Below, piece by piece: positions 35,455 through 44,791 of a stretch of DNA of 64,000 nt (positions within the stretch are counted from its first letter, which is position 1; each line of letters begins with the position of its first letter). Location of the stretch: the NCBI RefSeq assembly GCF_002835665.1, contig NZ_PIZV01000036.1, forward strand, positions 1 to 64,000. Direction: 5' to 3'. The notes under the pieces were generated by a model that was not told where the DNA came from, did no database searches, and was given only the letters and a program-made list of their open reading frames with translations. Origin of the DNA: Chryseobacterium sp. PMSZPI. Its GTDB lineage: Bacteria > Bacteroidota > Bacteroidia > Flavobacteriales > Weeksellaceae. The position numbers were made by a program, and so were the translations under genes.

Positions 35455-36171
35455 AATTACATCTAGATCTTTAGAGTTTTGTCTCTTGCTGATCTCGCTG
35501 ATAATGCAGATTTTTATTTTTAACCACGGATGACACGAATTTACATGGATGATTCTGCAGAAGCTTAATGTTATTTTTTAAATTTCGTTACATAGCCATA
35601 ATAAAAAAGGCGGGCAAGCATTCCTCTATTGAATTGTATTTATAAATCTTTAGAATTTTGACTCTCGTTGATTGAGCTGATAATGCAGATTTTTATTTTT
35701 AACCACGGATGACACGAATTTACACGGATGATCCTGCGGAAGCTTGATGTTATTTTTTAAAATTTTGTATAGATAGCGGTAATAAAAAGGCGGACAAGCC
35801 TTCTTCTATTGAATTGTATTTATAAATCTTTAGAGTTTTGACTCTCGCTGATTGAGCTGATAATGCCGATTTTTATTTTTAACCACGGATGACACGAATT
35901 TACATGGATGATTCTGCAGAAGCTTAATGTTATTTTTTAAAATTTCGTTACATAGCCATAATAAAAAAGGCGGACAAGCCTTCTTCTATTGAATTGTATT
36001 TATAAATCTTTAGAGTTTTGACTCTCGCTGATCTCGCTGATAATGCAGATTTTTATTTTTAACCACGGATGACACGAATTTACACGGATGATTCTGCAGA
36101 AGCTTAATGTTATTTTTTAAATTTTGTATAGATAACGGTAATAAAAAAGGTGGACAAAAGCCCACCTATAT
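35449..36171. repeat. Tandem array, four units of about 180 bp
   Basis: Units begin at TCTATTGAATT near 35449, 35625, 35804 and 35984, and a partial fifth start is at 36164. Each carries AAATCTTTAGAGTTTTGACTC, CTGATAATGCAGATTTTTATT, ACCACGGATGACACGAATTT, ACGGATGATTCTGC, AAGCTTAATGTTATTTTTTAA and AAAAGGCGGACAAGCC with few differences. No ORF spans a unit. Confidence 0.9.
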
Positions 36172-36246
36172 TGAATTTGATTGTTTAAAATAAACTTCAG
36201 GAATTTCCCGACAACTTTAAACTTTAAACTTTAAATCTTAAACCCA

Positions 36247-36960
36247 TTATGGATTTGTAGAGAAAATAGAACCATTTGCAATCAACGCTCTTCTGTTCAT
36301 TTTTAAAATATCTCTTACCCATTCTGCAAAGTCTTCAGGTTGTAAGACTTTATCAGGGTTTCCGTCTGTAAGTCCACCTTGGATACTCATATCAGAAGCG
36401 ATGGTACTTGGCGTTAATGTAATGACACGGATATTTTGTTTTCTCCATTCCGCCATCATAGATTGGGATAAAGAGACCACAGCAGCCTTTGAAGCAGCAT
36501 ACGCTGACATATTAGGACCACCTTTTAACCCTGCTGTAGAAGCCACATTTACAATATCTCCTTCTCCTTTGCCCTTCATAAATGGATGAACAGCTTTAGC
36601 TGCATAGTATACTCCAAATAAGTTTGTTTTAATAACCTGTTCCCAGGTTTCAGACGGCATTTCTTCTAATGTCCCGAAATCTCCGATCCCCGCATTATTA
36701 ATCAGGATATCTACTCCACCCAGGCTTTCAGCCAATTTGTTGATCCCTGCTTTTACAGCTTCTTCTTCATCGATATTGAATACTGCATAGGCTGCATTCA
36801 CTCCTAATTTTTGGATTTCATCAACTGCATTTTTAAGGTTTTCTTCGTTTCTTCCTGTGATCGCAACGTTCACTCCTTCATTAGCCAAAGCTAAAGCTAC
36901 CGCTTTACCCAGCCCTCTTCCGCCACCTGTTACGATGGCATTTTTTCCGTTTATATTCAT
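36247..36960 (-). CDS. Short-chain dehydrogenase/reductase (FabG-like)
   Basis: 237 aa, classical SDR. The cofactor motif TGGGRGLG is at residues 12-19; NNAG at about 88-91. The active-site serine is in VNVASTAGLKGG, and YAASK supplies Tyr and Lys. Arginine after the first strand (AITGRNEENL) favours NADP(H). It is annotated in relatives as 3-ketoacyl-ACP reductase, but a lone gene outside a fab cluster could serve another ketone or alcohol. The -7 box is 21 bp upstream. Confidence 0.9.
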   Translation of the reverse strand: MNINGKNAIVTGGGRGLGKAVALALANEGVNVAITGRNEENLKNAVDEIQKLGVNAAYAVFNIDEEEAVKAGINKLAESLGGVDILINNAGIGDFGTLEEMPSETWEQVIKTNLFGVYYAAKAVHPFMKGKGEGDIVNVASTAGLKGGPNMSAYAASKAAVVSLSQSMMAEWRKQNIRVITLTPSTIASDMSIQGGLTDGNPDKVLQPEDFAEWVRDILKMNRRALIANGSIFSTNP

Positions 36961-36981
36961 AGTAATATACTTTTCGTGTTA

Positions 36982-36989
36982 CAAAGTTA
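36982..36989 (-). promoter_or_regulatory. -7 promoter box of SDR gene
   Basis: TAACTTTG on the minus strand, 21 bp before ATG 36960. Confidence 0.6.
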
Positions 36990-37049
36990 CGAAAGAACAT
37001 TTTATGGAGTGGAAAGAAAAAATATTTAATAGTTTTTTAATGGTCTTTA

Positions 37050-37145
37050 TTGAACCACAAAAGACGCAAAAGTTTTTAACCACTTAAGTTTTTTTAAGTT
37101 AAAGGCGTTGCGTTGAGAAGAGCACTTAAGTTTTATGAAAATCTA
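37050..37145. repeat. Interspersed intergenic repeat, ACTTAAG type (copy 2)
   Basis: ACCACAAAAGACGCAAAAG, then CCACTTAAGTTTTTTTAAGT, TAAAGGCGTTGCGTTGAGAA and CACTTAAGTTTT. Same block order as 10075-10200. AAAACTTTTGTGACTTTTG at 37190 may belong to the same unit. Confidence 0.6.
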
Positions 37146-37242
37146 TGATTTTCATCCTATCTGAACTTTTTTTCCCATCCTAAAAACATTAAAACTTTTG
37201 TGACTTTTGTAGTTTATCATTTTTAACCTTTGCAACAAAATA

Positions 37243-37267
37243 AAACCGGCTCATTACGAACCGGTTT
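37243..37267 (-). terminator. Terminator of SusC-SusD-phosphoesterase operon
   Basis: AAACCGG (37243-37249) pairs with CCGGTTT (37261-37267). The minus strand continues into TTTATTTTG. It lies 36 bp past the phosphoesterase stop. Confidence 0.78.
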
Positions 37268-37302
37268 AAAAATCAAAAAATGTATATTAAAAAATAGAAG
37301 GC

Positions 37303-38892
37303 TTAAGGAATCTGAATAGAATTTTGCACATCAAATTCTTCGGACGCAGAAAATTCATTTCCATACATATCTACTGCTTTTACCTCAACTTTATGTTTTC
37401 CCAGTGCTAATTTTTTAGGAAAATCTCCTACCCAGATGTGTTTCGACATTTCAGGATTAGATGGTCTTCTTCCTGATAAGATTTTCTCTGTGGTATCCCA
37501 TTTGAAAACAGAAAGAGCAAAATTAGGATCGATGGTTTCATCATATTCCATTGCTTCCCATTTTCCGTTATCTATTCTGTATTCTACTTTATCTTTTTTG
37601 CTTCCCATAAAGAAGTTTGCCAATACTTTTGCAGATGTTTTTGATGGGAAAGGAATCGCTTTCGGAACATAGAGTTTGATTTGATAATCTTCCGGTTTTC
37701 CCGCTGTTTTATATTTTACTTTATACTGATTATCCGTAAAACTGATGAAAGAATATCCTTTAGCTGTACCGTCTCTCATCGTTGAGGTAGGAAGTCCGGC
37801 ATCATCAGGTGTCCCTGAATACCAGTCGCCACAAGTGGTTCCTACGTTATATTCGTGCAGTTCCTTTGCTCCGTTCCAACCTGCTTTTTTTCCGTAGAAA
37901 ATCTGTTGTTGAATGTGAGTATGGGCAGATAAGATCAATGCATTTTGGAATGGACTCAGAAAATCAAATAATTTCTGACGGTCTGCATTTCTGAAGTTGT
38001 CTTCGTTATGATGTTCCAATGGAATATGAAAAGATACCACGATCAGTTTATTTTTATCTACCAATTTTAAATCGTTTTCGATAAACTGAAGCTGATCTTC
38101 ACGGAAACCTCCCCAGTATCCTTTGCCATCTCTCGGGTCCGGATACAAAATATCATCTAAAATAATAAAGTGTACATTTCCATAATTGAAAGAATAATTA
38201 GCCGGACCAAAATTGGATTCAAAAGTCTCGTCTGAAAGCTTGTCTTCTTTGGCATCATAATTCATGTCGTGATTTCCCATTACATTATACCAAGGTAACC
38301 CCACTTCTTTCATTACGTCTGCATAAGGTTTCTGTAAACTTAAGTTATCCCCTACAAGATCCCCTAAACTGATACCTAATACCGCATTTTTCTTGGCATT
38401 TTTAACTTCATTGACAATTCCTCTTTTGAAATAATCCAGTTCTTTTTCGGTATAAGGCTGTGGATCTCCAAAAACCAGAATATCGAAATTCTTATTTTCA
38501 TTTTGCCTATACAGTGGAAAATTCAGTTCTTTAGGGAGCTCTCCTGTTGGAGCCACTCCTTTATATTTGAAGTCTGCCGGTGATCCTTTCGGTTTATGAT
38601 GATAGTAAAACTGAGGAAGATTATTACTGTTCAGAGCAGTCTGATATCCTGTAGGTTTGATTACAAAAACAGTTTGATCATCCTGAATAGGTAAACTATA
38701 CCTCCCGTTTTTATCGGTTAAAACTACCTGAATACCGTTGGAAACAGCAACTCCTTCAATACCTTTTTCACGGTTTTCTCTTTTTTGATTTTTATTGCTG
38801 TCCTCATAAACATACCCGGAAACAGAAGATTGTGAGAAGGCCATCGTTGAAATCAGCATACACGGCATCAAAAATTTTATATTGATATTCAT
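37303..38892 (-). CDS. Secreted calcineurin-like metallophosphoesterase
   Basis: 529 aa with a signal peptide (MNINIKFLMPCMLISTMAFSQ). Residues about 22-90 are a prealbumin-like N-terminal beta domain (SGYVYEDSNKNQKRENREKGIEGVAV). The catalytic part shows FGDPQPYTEKE, GISLGDLVGDN, YNVMGNHDMNYD and LILSAHTHIQQQ, the metal ligands of calcineurin-type enzymes. The C-terminal beta domain (from KAIPFPSKTSAKVLANFF) completes the three-domain layout of secreted Bacteroidota enzymes. Third gene of the operon, 42 bp after susD. The likely substrate is a phosphodiester or phosphomonoester brought to the surface by SusC/SusD; this is inference. Confidence 0.92.
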   Translation of the reverse strand: MNINIKFLMPCMLISTMAFSQSSVSGYVYEDSNKNQKRENREKGIEGVAVSNGIQVVLTDKNGRYSLPIQDDQTVFVIKPTGYQTALNSNNLPQFYYHHKPKGSPADFKYKGVAPTGELPKELNFPLYRQNENKNFDILVFGDPQPYTEKELDYFKRGIVNEVKNAKKNAVLGISLGDLVGDNLSLQKPYADVMKEVGLPWYNVMGNHDMNYDAKEDKLSDETFESNFGPANYSFNYGNVHFIILDDILYPDPRDGKGYWGGFREDQLQFIENDLKLVDKNKLIVVSFHIPLEHHNEDNFRNADRQKLFDFLSPFQNALILSAHTHIQQQIFYGKKAGWNGAKELHEYNVGTTCGDWYSGTPDDAGLPTSTMRDGTAKGYSFISFTDNQYKVKYKTAGKPEDYQIKLYVPKAIPFPSKTSAKVLANFFMGSKKDKVEYRIDNGKWEAMEYDETIDPNFALSVFKWDTTEKILSGRRPSNPEMSKHIWVGDFPKKLALGKHKVEVKAVDMYGNEFSASEEFDVQNSIQIP

Positions 38893-38934
38893 CCTTATTC
38901 TTTTATTGTTATCTTTATTCTTTATTCTAAAAAA

Positions 38935-40389
38935 TTATTTACTCCACCAGACTTTCACATTGATATTATCTCCACCCATTTGCTGAACGGCAGTCTGATA
39001 ATTGGTACTATTCAATACTTTTGGATTGGGAGGATACATTAATCTCTGAGGAAGATTTCCATTATTCAGCAATCCCCCATTATTAGGAAGCTCCGGAAAA
39101 CCTGTTCTTCTTTTTTCAAACCATTGTTGTTGATCTACGAAGAAAAGCGCAATATATTTTTGAAGCATAATTCTACTCATATCCGGTTGATAAGCTACAT
39201 TCGGATTATTGAAATAATTAGCAGGAACCGCAGCTCCCCATTGTTCTATAGAAGCTTTTACACCATTTTCATAATACGTTTGTGCACTTCCCTGAATAAT
39301 CCCTTTCAATGCCAATTCTGCCAGTGTAAACTGAAGTTCAGCATATGGGTAAACAAAGATTTTTAAAGGTCCTTTTGCTAAATTCTGGTTCAGGTTCGAC
39401 GGCTGATAAGAGAATGTAGATCCAAAAGGATAACCGGAAGGCGCTCCCACATAACCAATATTTGTATTTTTTAAGTCCTTTGCCTGTGTAAAAAACATTG
39501 CCATACGGGGATCATTATTAGCTTGCAATGCCTTTACGAAAAAGTCTGAAGCCGCTCTTCCCGTGGTAAAATCCTGAGGTCTTGCAATAGGAGGCATTAA
39601 TGGAGAAATCCCTGTAATATCCAATTTAGTCCCATCGGCATTGCTCAGGAAAATAGGATAAATGCTAGGGTTATTCATAATTTCCTGGATTCTTTCTTTT
39701 ACATTCACTTCTCCATCTTTGCTTAATATTCTGGTCAACAGTCTTAGAGAAAGCGAATTACAGAATTTTTTCCAGTTGGTGATTCCATTAACATCTGTAT
39801 CTGCTTTATAAAACAAATCACCTCCGACAAGTGTTTTATTGGTAACAAATAGAGTGTTTGCCATTTTTAGATCATCCAGTAGACGTACATAAATATCTTT
39901 TTGTCTATCAAATTTTGGCTGAGAGATATTATTATCCAACTGTGACGCTTCTGAGAATGGAACATCTCCGTAAGTGTCTGTAAGGTTAGAATAAATCCAT
40001 GCATTCAACACCATTGAGATAGCCTGATAGTTTTTGTCTCCTTCTGCAGTGGCTGCCTTTTTCAGGTCATCAACTTGCTTTAGCCATCTGTAAGAATTAT
40101 TCCAGAAACCGGAACCTGTGTTTTCTGTAAGATAATAGCGGCTTAATGAATTTCCTTCATTAGGAAAATCCAAAGAGACCTGCATGATATCAAAAGTAAA
40201 ATCATTAGCTCTGTTATAGCCTACGGACGCCATATTGTATTGTATAGGAACTAATAAGGAACTGGCCACAGGTTCGTTGATTCTACTTGTATCTTTATTA
40301 ATTTCATCAAGACTTCTATCACACGAAACAGTACTCCCCACAAGGGCAAAGAATGAACATATATAGATTATTTTTTTCATTTTTTTCAT
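38935..40389 (-). CDS. SusD/RagB-like outer-membrane lipoprotein
   Basis: 484 aa from ATG 40389 (MKKMKKIIYICSFFALVGSTVSC), a lipoprotein signal. An ATG at 40404 would overlap the susC stop and an ATG at 40380 is also possible. The helical body (AISMVLNAWIYSNLTDTYGDVPFSEA; NGITNWKKFCNSLSLRLLTRIL; FVDQQQWFEKRRTGFPEL) is the SusD-like_2 form. SusD caps the SusC barrel and captures the substrate. It starts directly after the susC stop. Confidence 0.92.
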   Translation of the reverse strand: MKKMKKIIYICSFFALVGSTVSCDRSLDEINKDTSRINEPVASSLLVPIQYNMASVGYNRANDFTFDIMQVSLDFPNEGNSLSRYYLTENTGSGFWNNSYRWLKQVDDLKKAATAEGDKNYQAISMVLNAWIYSNLTDTYGDVPFSEASQLDNNISQPKFDRQKDIYVRLLDDLKMANTLFVTNKTLVGGDLFYKADTDVNGITNWKKFCNSLSLRLLTRILSKDGEVNVKERIQEIMNNPSIYPIFLSNADGTKLDITGISPLMPPIARPQDFTTGRAASDFFVKALQANNDPRMAMFFTQAKDLKNTNIGYVGAPSGYPFGSTFSYQPSNLNQNLAKGPLKIFVYPYAELQFTLAELALKGIIQGSAQTYYENGVKASIEQWGAAVPANYFNNPNVAYQPDMSRIMLQKYIALFFVDQQQWFEKRRTGFPELPNNGGLLNNGNLPQRLMYPPNPKVLNSTNYQTAVQQMGGDNINVKVWWSK

Positions 40390-40390
40390 T

Positions 40391-43363
40391 TTAAAATTTA
40401 ACATTTAATTGTATTCCCACTGTTCTGGATGTAGGCAGCTGACCCATTTCAACCCCCGGTGTAATTGTAGAATTATCAAGGGTTGCAACTTCCGGGTCAA
40501 ACATTGGAAATTTCGTCCACATCCAAAGGTTTCTTCCGAATAAAGCAAGAGTAAGCTCTCTTACTTTTAAAGGTTCAATCACAGATTTTGGGAAAGAGAA
40601 AGCAATTCTGGCATCTCTCAACTTGATAAATGAGGTATCAAATGAATTGGTTTCTATATTGGCTCTTCTGTAGTAATCTCCATAGTAAGTAGAAACCGGT
40701 ATTCCTTTCGTATTAGTAGAAAAGCTTCCATCAGGGTTTTGAACTACTCCTTCCCCTACAATCAGACCACCAGGATTATCTCTTCCTACTAGAGTATGGG
40801 TAAGTTTTCCTTGTTCAGACATTTTGTGGTGAGAATGAGAATAGGCCATTCCTTTGTATTGTCCGTCAAAAGAGAAGCTAATGGTAATATTTTTATATCT
40901 GAATTCATTCTGGAGTCCTGCTCTCCATTTCGGATACACATTGCCTATTTTTTTCATATCGTTAGGCTTTCCCGTTAAACCGTCGCTACCATAGATCACC
41001 TGGCCATCCGGAGAATACATCAATCCGTACCCATACATATCTCCAAGAGAACCGCCTACTACTGCATTATAATAAGCTACTCCTCCTACACTTCCCATTG
41101 TATAAGGCTGTCCCTGAAATTCTTCCGGAAGGGAAAGAATTTTATTTCGGTTCATCGACCAGTTGGCATTCACACTCCATGAAAAGTCTTTATTTTTGAT
41201 GGGATAGGCATTTAATGTCAACTCAATTCCTCGGTTTCTCAATTCTCCGGCATTGATAATTCTTCTGTTGTATCCGGTTTCATATAATACGGGAATTATA
41301 ATCGACTGATCTTTAGAATTGTTTTGGTAAGCCGTAAAATTGAATGTCAATCTATTTTTCAGGAAGGTAAAATCCATACCTCCTTCAATGTTCGTAATCA
41401 TTTCCGGTCTCAAGTTAGGATCCGGATACAATAAAGGAGATTCTACTGATCCTGTAAATACGCTATTTTCATAGTACTTTTCAAGCATGTAGTTATAGGT
41501 ATCATTTCCTACTTTTGACCATGATAATCTCAATTTCCAGAAATTAAAATTATCCGATTTTAGCTTAAAAATATCCGACAGCACGAAAGAGGATGCCAAT
41601 GAAGGATAAAAATATGATCTGTTGCGGCTTGGCAATGTACTACTCCAGTCATTTCTTGCCGTTACATCTAAGAAGATCATGTCTTTATAGCTGAAATTAG
41701 CTAATGCATAGACACTATTCACCTGGTTATCGTTAGGGCTTGGAAGTCTGTTGTCCAGAGATGTTGCATTGGAAAGCTGGTAAAGCCCTGCTCTGTTTAA
41801 TCCGATGGCTCTGTAATCATTCATAGTATATTCATGATATCTGATGTTACCACCGGCAGATCCTGTTACCCCAAAGTTTCCGAATTTATTTTTATAGGTT
41901 AATAAAATATCATTATTCAGGTCAAAATATCTGATATATTGTTCTCTGTAGTATCCTTTCGGGTAATTAGCAGAACTCCAAGGTCTTCTTTGTGTACGGA
42001 ATTCATTATTCCATTCCAAACCTGTTTTATAGGCGATATCAAAGTGCTTTGACAGTTGGTAGCTGATATTAATATTTCCGGTAAGAAGTTTTTTATTAAC
42101 GCTATTCAGGTTTTCATAGGCAATCAGATAAGGATTATCTATATATGAACTGAAAGGATGGATCTGATCTACCTGATCCTGACCGCTTTTCCAGATAGGT
42201 CTGTACCATGCCAAATCCACGTTTGGATTCTGGAAGATCATAAAATATGAAATCGACTGATTGTTGTATCCTGTAGCAGGAAGGTTATCACTTTTTGTCT
42301 GGCTGAAATTAACCTTAGCTCCGATTTTTAATTTGCTACTCAGCTTATGGTCGAAAGACAAAGCTCCATTTAATCTATTGAAACCAGTATTAGGCATCAT
42401 CCATTCATTCTTCAGGTAAGAAAGAGAGGTTCTGAATGCTGTAGTCTCATTGGATTGCTCTATAGATAAACTGTTGGAATAATTAGAACCTACCTGCCAA
42501 AAATCTTTGATGTTGTTTTTATAGGGTTGCCAAAGTTTTCTTTCAAGGCTTTGTCCTTCTACTGTCGGGTCATATTGAAAATAATATTGCCCGTCAAATT
42601 TAGGTCCGAAAGCACTACTGGTAGAACCTGTATTTACCCCGTCTGCTGAAGCTCCGTAAGAATAATAATAATTCCCGTTTTTGTCTCTTTGTTGGGTTCC
42701 CTGTCCGTATTCATACTGATAATCCGGCCATTTCAATACCGTATCATAACTCGTGTAAGAATTTAAGGTTACCTGAATTTTCCCTTTTCTGGATTTTCCG
42801 GATTTGGTAGTGATCATAATAGCCCCTCTTGATCCTCTTGATCCATATAATGCGGATGCTGTAGGTCCTTTCAAAATAGTAACGGATTCAATATCATCAG
42901 GATTGATACTATTGAAACTATCTCCGTAATCAATCGGTAAGTCGCCTCCTGAACCTGCACCATAAGCAGCGGTTCCTGTTCCGGTTTTCTTTCCACTCAA
43001 AGGAACGCCATCCACAACAATAAGGGCATCATTATTTCCCATATTCATGGAAATATCTCCACGAAGAGTAATACGGGATGTTCCAAGAGGCCCTGCTCCG
43101 GCAGTCTGAATTTTCAACCCTGCAACTTTACCTTCTAAAGCTGCTGCCCAGTTGTTGTTCTGGGTTTGTAAAATTTCATCAGATTTAACAGTCTGGGTGG
43201 CATATCCCAAAGATTTGTCGTGTCTCTTAATTCCTAAAGCAGTGACCACGACCTCATCAAGTCCTTTAATTGTGTCTTTTTTAGCTTTCTGCTGAGCCGT
43301 CAGATTGACGCTGATTAATCCTAACAGCGACAAAACCAACAACTTTTGTGTCTCTTTACGCAT
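40391..43363 (-). CDS. SusC/RagA-family TonB-dependent outer-membrane transporter
   Basis: 990 aa with a signal peptide (MRKETQKLLVLSLLGLISVNLTAQ). The plug domain begins almost at once (DEVVVTALGIKRHDKSLGYATQ; NNDALIVVDGVPLSG; IESVTILKGPTASALYGSRGSRGAIMITTK); the usual carboxypeptidase-like N-terminal extension of SusC proteins is absent. The rest is a 22-strand-type barrel ending in QLNVKF, with an aromatic last residue. It imports ligands caught by SusD using TonB energy. First gene of the three-gene operon, with a -7 box at 43380. Confidence 0.95.
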   Translation of the reverse strand: MRKETQKLLVLSLLGLISVNLTAQQKAKKDTIKGLDEVVVTALGIKRHDKSLGYATQTVKSDEILQTQNNNWAAALEGKVAGLKIQTAGAGPLGTSRITLRGDISMNMGNNDALIVVDGVPLSGKKTGTGTAAYGAGSGGDLPIDYGDSFNSINPDDIESVTILKGPTASALYGSRGSRGAIMITTKSGKSRKGKIQVTLNSYTSYDTVLKWPDYQYEYGQGTQQRDKNGNYYYSYGASADGVNTGSTSSAFGPKFDGQYYFQYDPTVEGQSLERKLWQPYKNNIKDFWQVGSNYSNSLSIEQSNETTAFRTSLSYLKNEWMMPNTGFNRLNGALSFDHKLSSKLKIGAKVNFSQTKSDNLPATGYNNQSISYFMIFQNPNVDLAWYRPIWKSGQDQVDQIHPFSSYIDNPYLIAYENLNSVNKKLLTGNINISYQLSKHFDIAYKTGLEWNNEFRTQRRPWSSANYPKGYYREQYIRYFDLNNDILLTYKNKFGNFGVTGSAGGNIRYHEYTMNDYRAIGLNRAGLYQLSNATSLDNRLPSPNDNQVNSVYALANFSYKDMIFLDVTARNDWSSTLPSRNRSYFYPSLASSFVLSDIFKLKSDNFNFWKLRLSWSKVGNDTYNYMLEKYYENSVFTGSVESPLLYPDPNLRPEMITNIEGGMDFTFLKNRLTFNFTAYQNNSKDQSIIIPVLYETGYNRRIINAGELRNRGIELTLNAYPIKNKDFSWSVNANWSMNRNKILSLPEEFQGQPYTMGSVGGVAYYNAVVGGSLGDMYGYGLMYSPDGQVIYGSDGLTGKPNDMKKIGNVYPKWRAGLQNEFRYKNITISFSFDGQYKGMAYSHSHHKMSEQGKLTHTLVGRDNPGGLIVGEGVVQNPDGSFSTNTKGIPVSTYYGDYYRRANIETNSFDTSFIKLRDARIAFSFPKSVIEPLKVRELTLALFGRNLWMWTKFPMFDPEVATLDNSTITPGVEMGQLPTSRTVGIQLNVKF

Positions 43364-43379
43364 ATCCTTTTTGTTTGCG

Positions 43380-43387
43380 CAAAATTA
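43380..43387 (-). promoter_or_regulatory. -7 promoter box of susC operon
   Basis: TAATTTTG on the minus strand, 16 bp before ATG 43363. Confidence 0.6.
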
Positions 43388-43844
43388 AAACGACATTATG
43401 AGTAAGATTTTAACAACGTTTTAACGTTTATTAAATGTTTATTGAATAGTATATTAAGTATTCCTTAACAATACTAGACAAAAAACTGATTAACAAACAC
43501 TTATGAAATTAAGAATTTTTAACACTATTTCCAAATTATGTTTATTTGTGTATCTTTATTGTCTTGCCCTGAGATAATAATACAAAATATAAAGATAAAT
43601 TACTCTCAATCAATATAGTAAATGCATTTTTTTCATGAGCAACGATATGATCCGTTTTATCACTTTTACGAAAGACATTTTAAACGCAGTGCTCGCAAAG
43701 CGTTGATTGAAATACTTTAATAATGTTCACAAGGGCGTTTCACCCAGCAAAATATTTGCGCTCTCCACGTTGACAAAAGACTCTTATTTTTTGCTGCTAA
43801 TACAAGAATAATTATTAATCCGGATTCAAAATTTTATAAAATTA

Positions 43845-43870
43845 AAGTCTGCCCTGGAAGGGGCAGACTT
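43845..43870 (-). terminator. Terminator after glycerophosphodiesterase gene
   Basis: AAGTCTGCCC pairs perfectly with GGGCAGACTT. The minus strand then runs TTAATTTTAT. It lies 24 bp past the stop at 43895. Confidence 0.82.
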
Positions 43871-43894
43871 GGAAAATTATCGGCTGTTATTTGC

Positions 43895-44641
43895 TTATTT
43901 ATTTTTCAGTTGCTCAGGAATATTTGTAGTCACAAATCCGATTCCCTGCTTTTTCAATTCATCATAAATAGCGACATCATTTACCGTCCATGAATTGGTA
44001 ATAAGTCCGAGTGTCTTAGCTTCAGAAATCCAGGTAGGGTTTTTCTGGAAAACACTGTAATGATAATCCATCCCGTCCAATCCTTCTTTTTTGATCTGTT
44101 CCGGCGATAATTCTCCGTTCAGATATTGTACTTTAAATGTTGGAGCAAGCTTTTTGATCTCTTTACAAATATTTAAACTGAAAGAAATAAACTCAGTCTG
44201 AGATTCCAGCTTCATATTCTTGATCATTTTGATGGTCTTCTGAGTAATTTCATTCTCCAGTTCCGGAGTTTTCGCAGGCTTTATTTCAACAATTAATTTT
44301 ACAGAGGCATCTTTTTTCCCTTGTTTTAAATAATCTTTTAAAGTCGGAAACTTTTCACCGTTTGATAATTTCACAGCTTCTAATTCCTTGAAAGAGGCTT
44401 CAGAAATTTCCATATCTCCATGATGCTCATCATGGTTGATTACCAATACCCCGTCTTTTGTCATTCTCACGTCAAACTCTGAGCCGTAGACTTTGAGTTT
44501 CTGAGCGTTTTCTAAGGATTTAATCGAGTTTTCCGTAGTAGGAGGCTGAGCCTGGAAATACCCTCTATGGGCTATGATCTGGGTTTGTGCTTTCATCAAA
44601 ACTGTACTTAAAACTACTAACCCTAAGATAAAATTTTTCAT
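43895..44641 (-). CDS. Glycerophosphodiester phosphodiesterase
   Basis: 248 aa with a signal peptide (MKNFILGLVVLSTVLMKAQ). GDPD motifs: IIAHRGY with catalytic His25, GSEFDVRMTKDGVLVINHDEHH (metal-binding Glu/Asp and the second His), LIVEIKP, and the C-terminal ITNSWTVND. It splits glycerophosphodiesters such as glycerophosphocholine into glycerol 3-phosphate and an alcohol, here in the periplasm. It lies between susC and an Oar-like receptor on the same strand, which supports a phospholipid-derived nutrient function for the locus. Confidence 0.94.
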   Translation of the reverse strand: MKNFILGLVVLSTVLMKAQTQIIAHRGYFQAQPPTTENSIKSLENAQKLKVYGSEFDVRMTKDGVLVINHDEHHGDMEISEASFKELEAVKLSNGEKFPTLKDYLKQGKKDASVKLIVEIKPAKTPELENEITQKTIKMIKNMKLESQTEFISFSLNICKEIKKLAPTFKVQYLNGELSPEQIKKEGLDGMDYHYSVFQKNPTWISEAKTLGLITNSWTVNDVAIYDELKKQGIGFVTTNIPEQLKNK

Positions 44642-44719
44642 AATATAATTTAGATAATTAATACAAAGTCCTGAAACTTTTGATAAAGGTAGTTAAATAG
44701 GACTTATTGAGAAATATAA

Positions 44720-44773
44720 AACCACAAAAGAAAGGTCTTATTACTTTCTTTAAGAGTCCTGTCTTTTGTGGTT
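44720..44773 (-). terminator. Long hairpin after Oar-like receptor gene
   Basis: AACCACAAAAGA (from 44720) pairs with TCTTTTGTGGTT (to 44773) around about 30 nt that can form a further AAAG/CTTT pairing. It lies just past the receptor stop at 44792. Confidence 0.6.
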
Positions 44774-44791
44774 GCTAACTACTACTATAAA

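Larger units (their letters stand above)
43364..43894. other. 531-bp gene-less stretch upstream of susC
   Basis: Holds the susC -7 box and the terminator at 43845. A section at 43680-43790 with GTTCACAAGGGCGTTTCAC loosely resembles GTTCGCAAGGACGTTAACAC at 48574. No ORF recognised. Confidence 0.5.

Noticed and set aside
35449..36171. CRISPR array
   Set aside because: Regular period, but the units are identical throughout with no short repeats alternating with unique spacers, and no cas genes are present.
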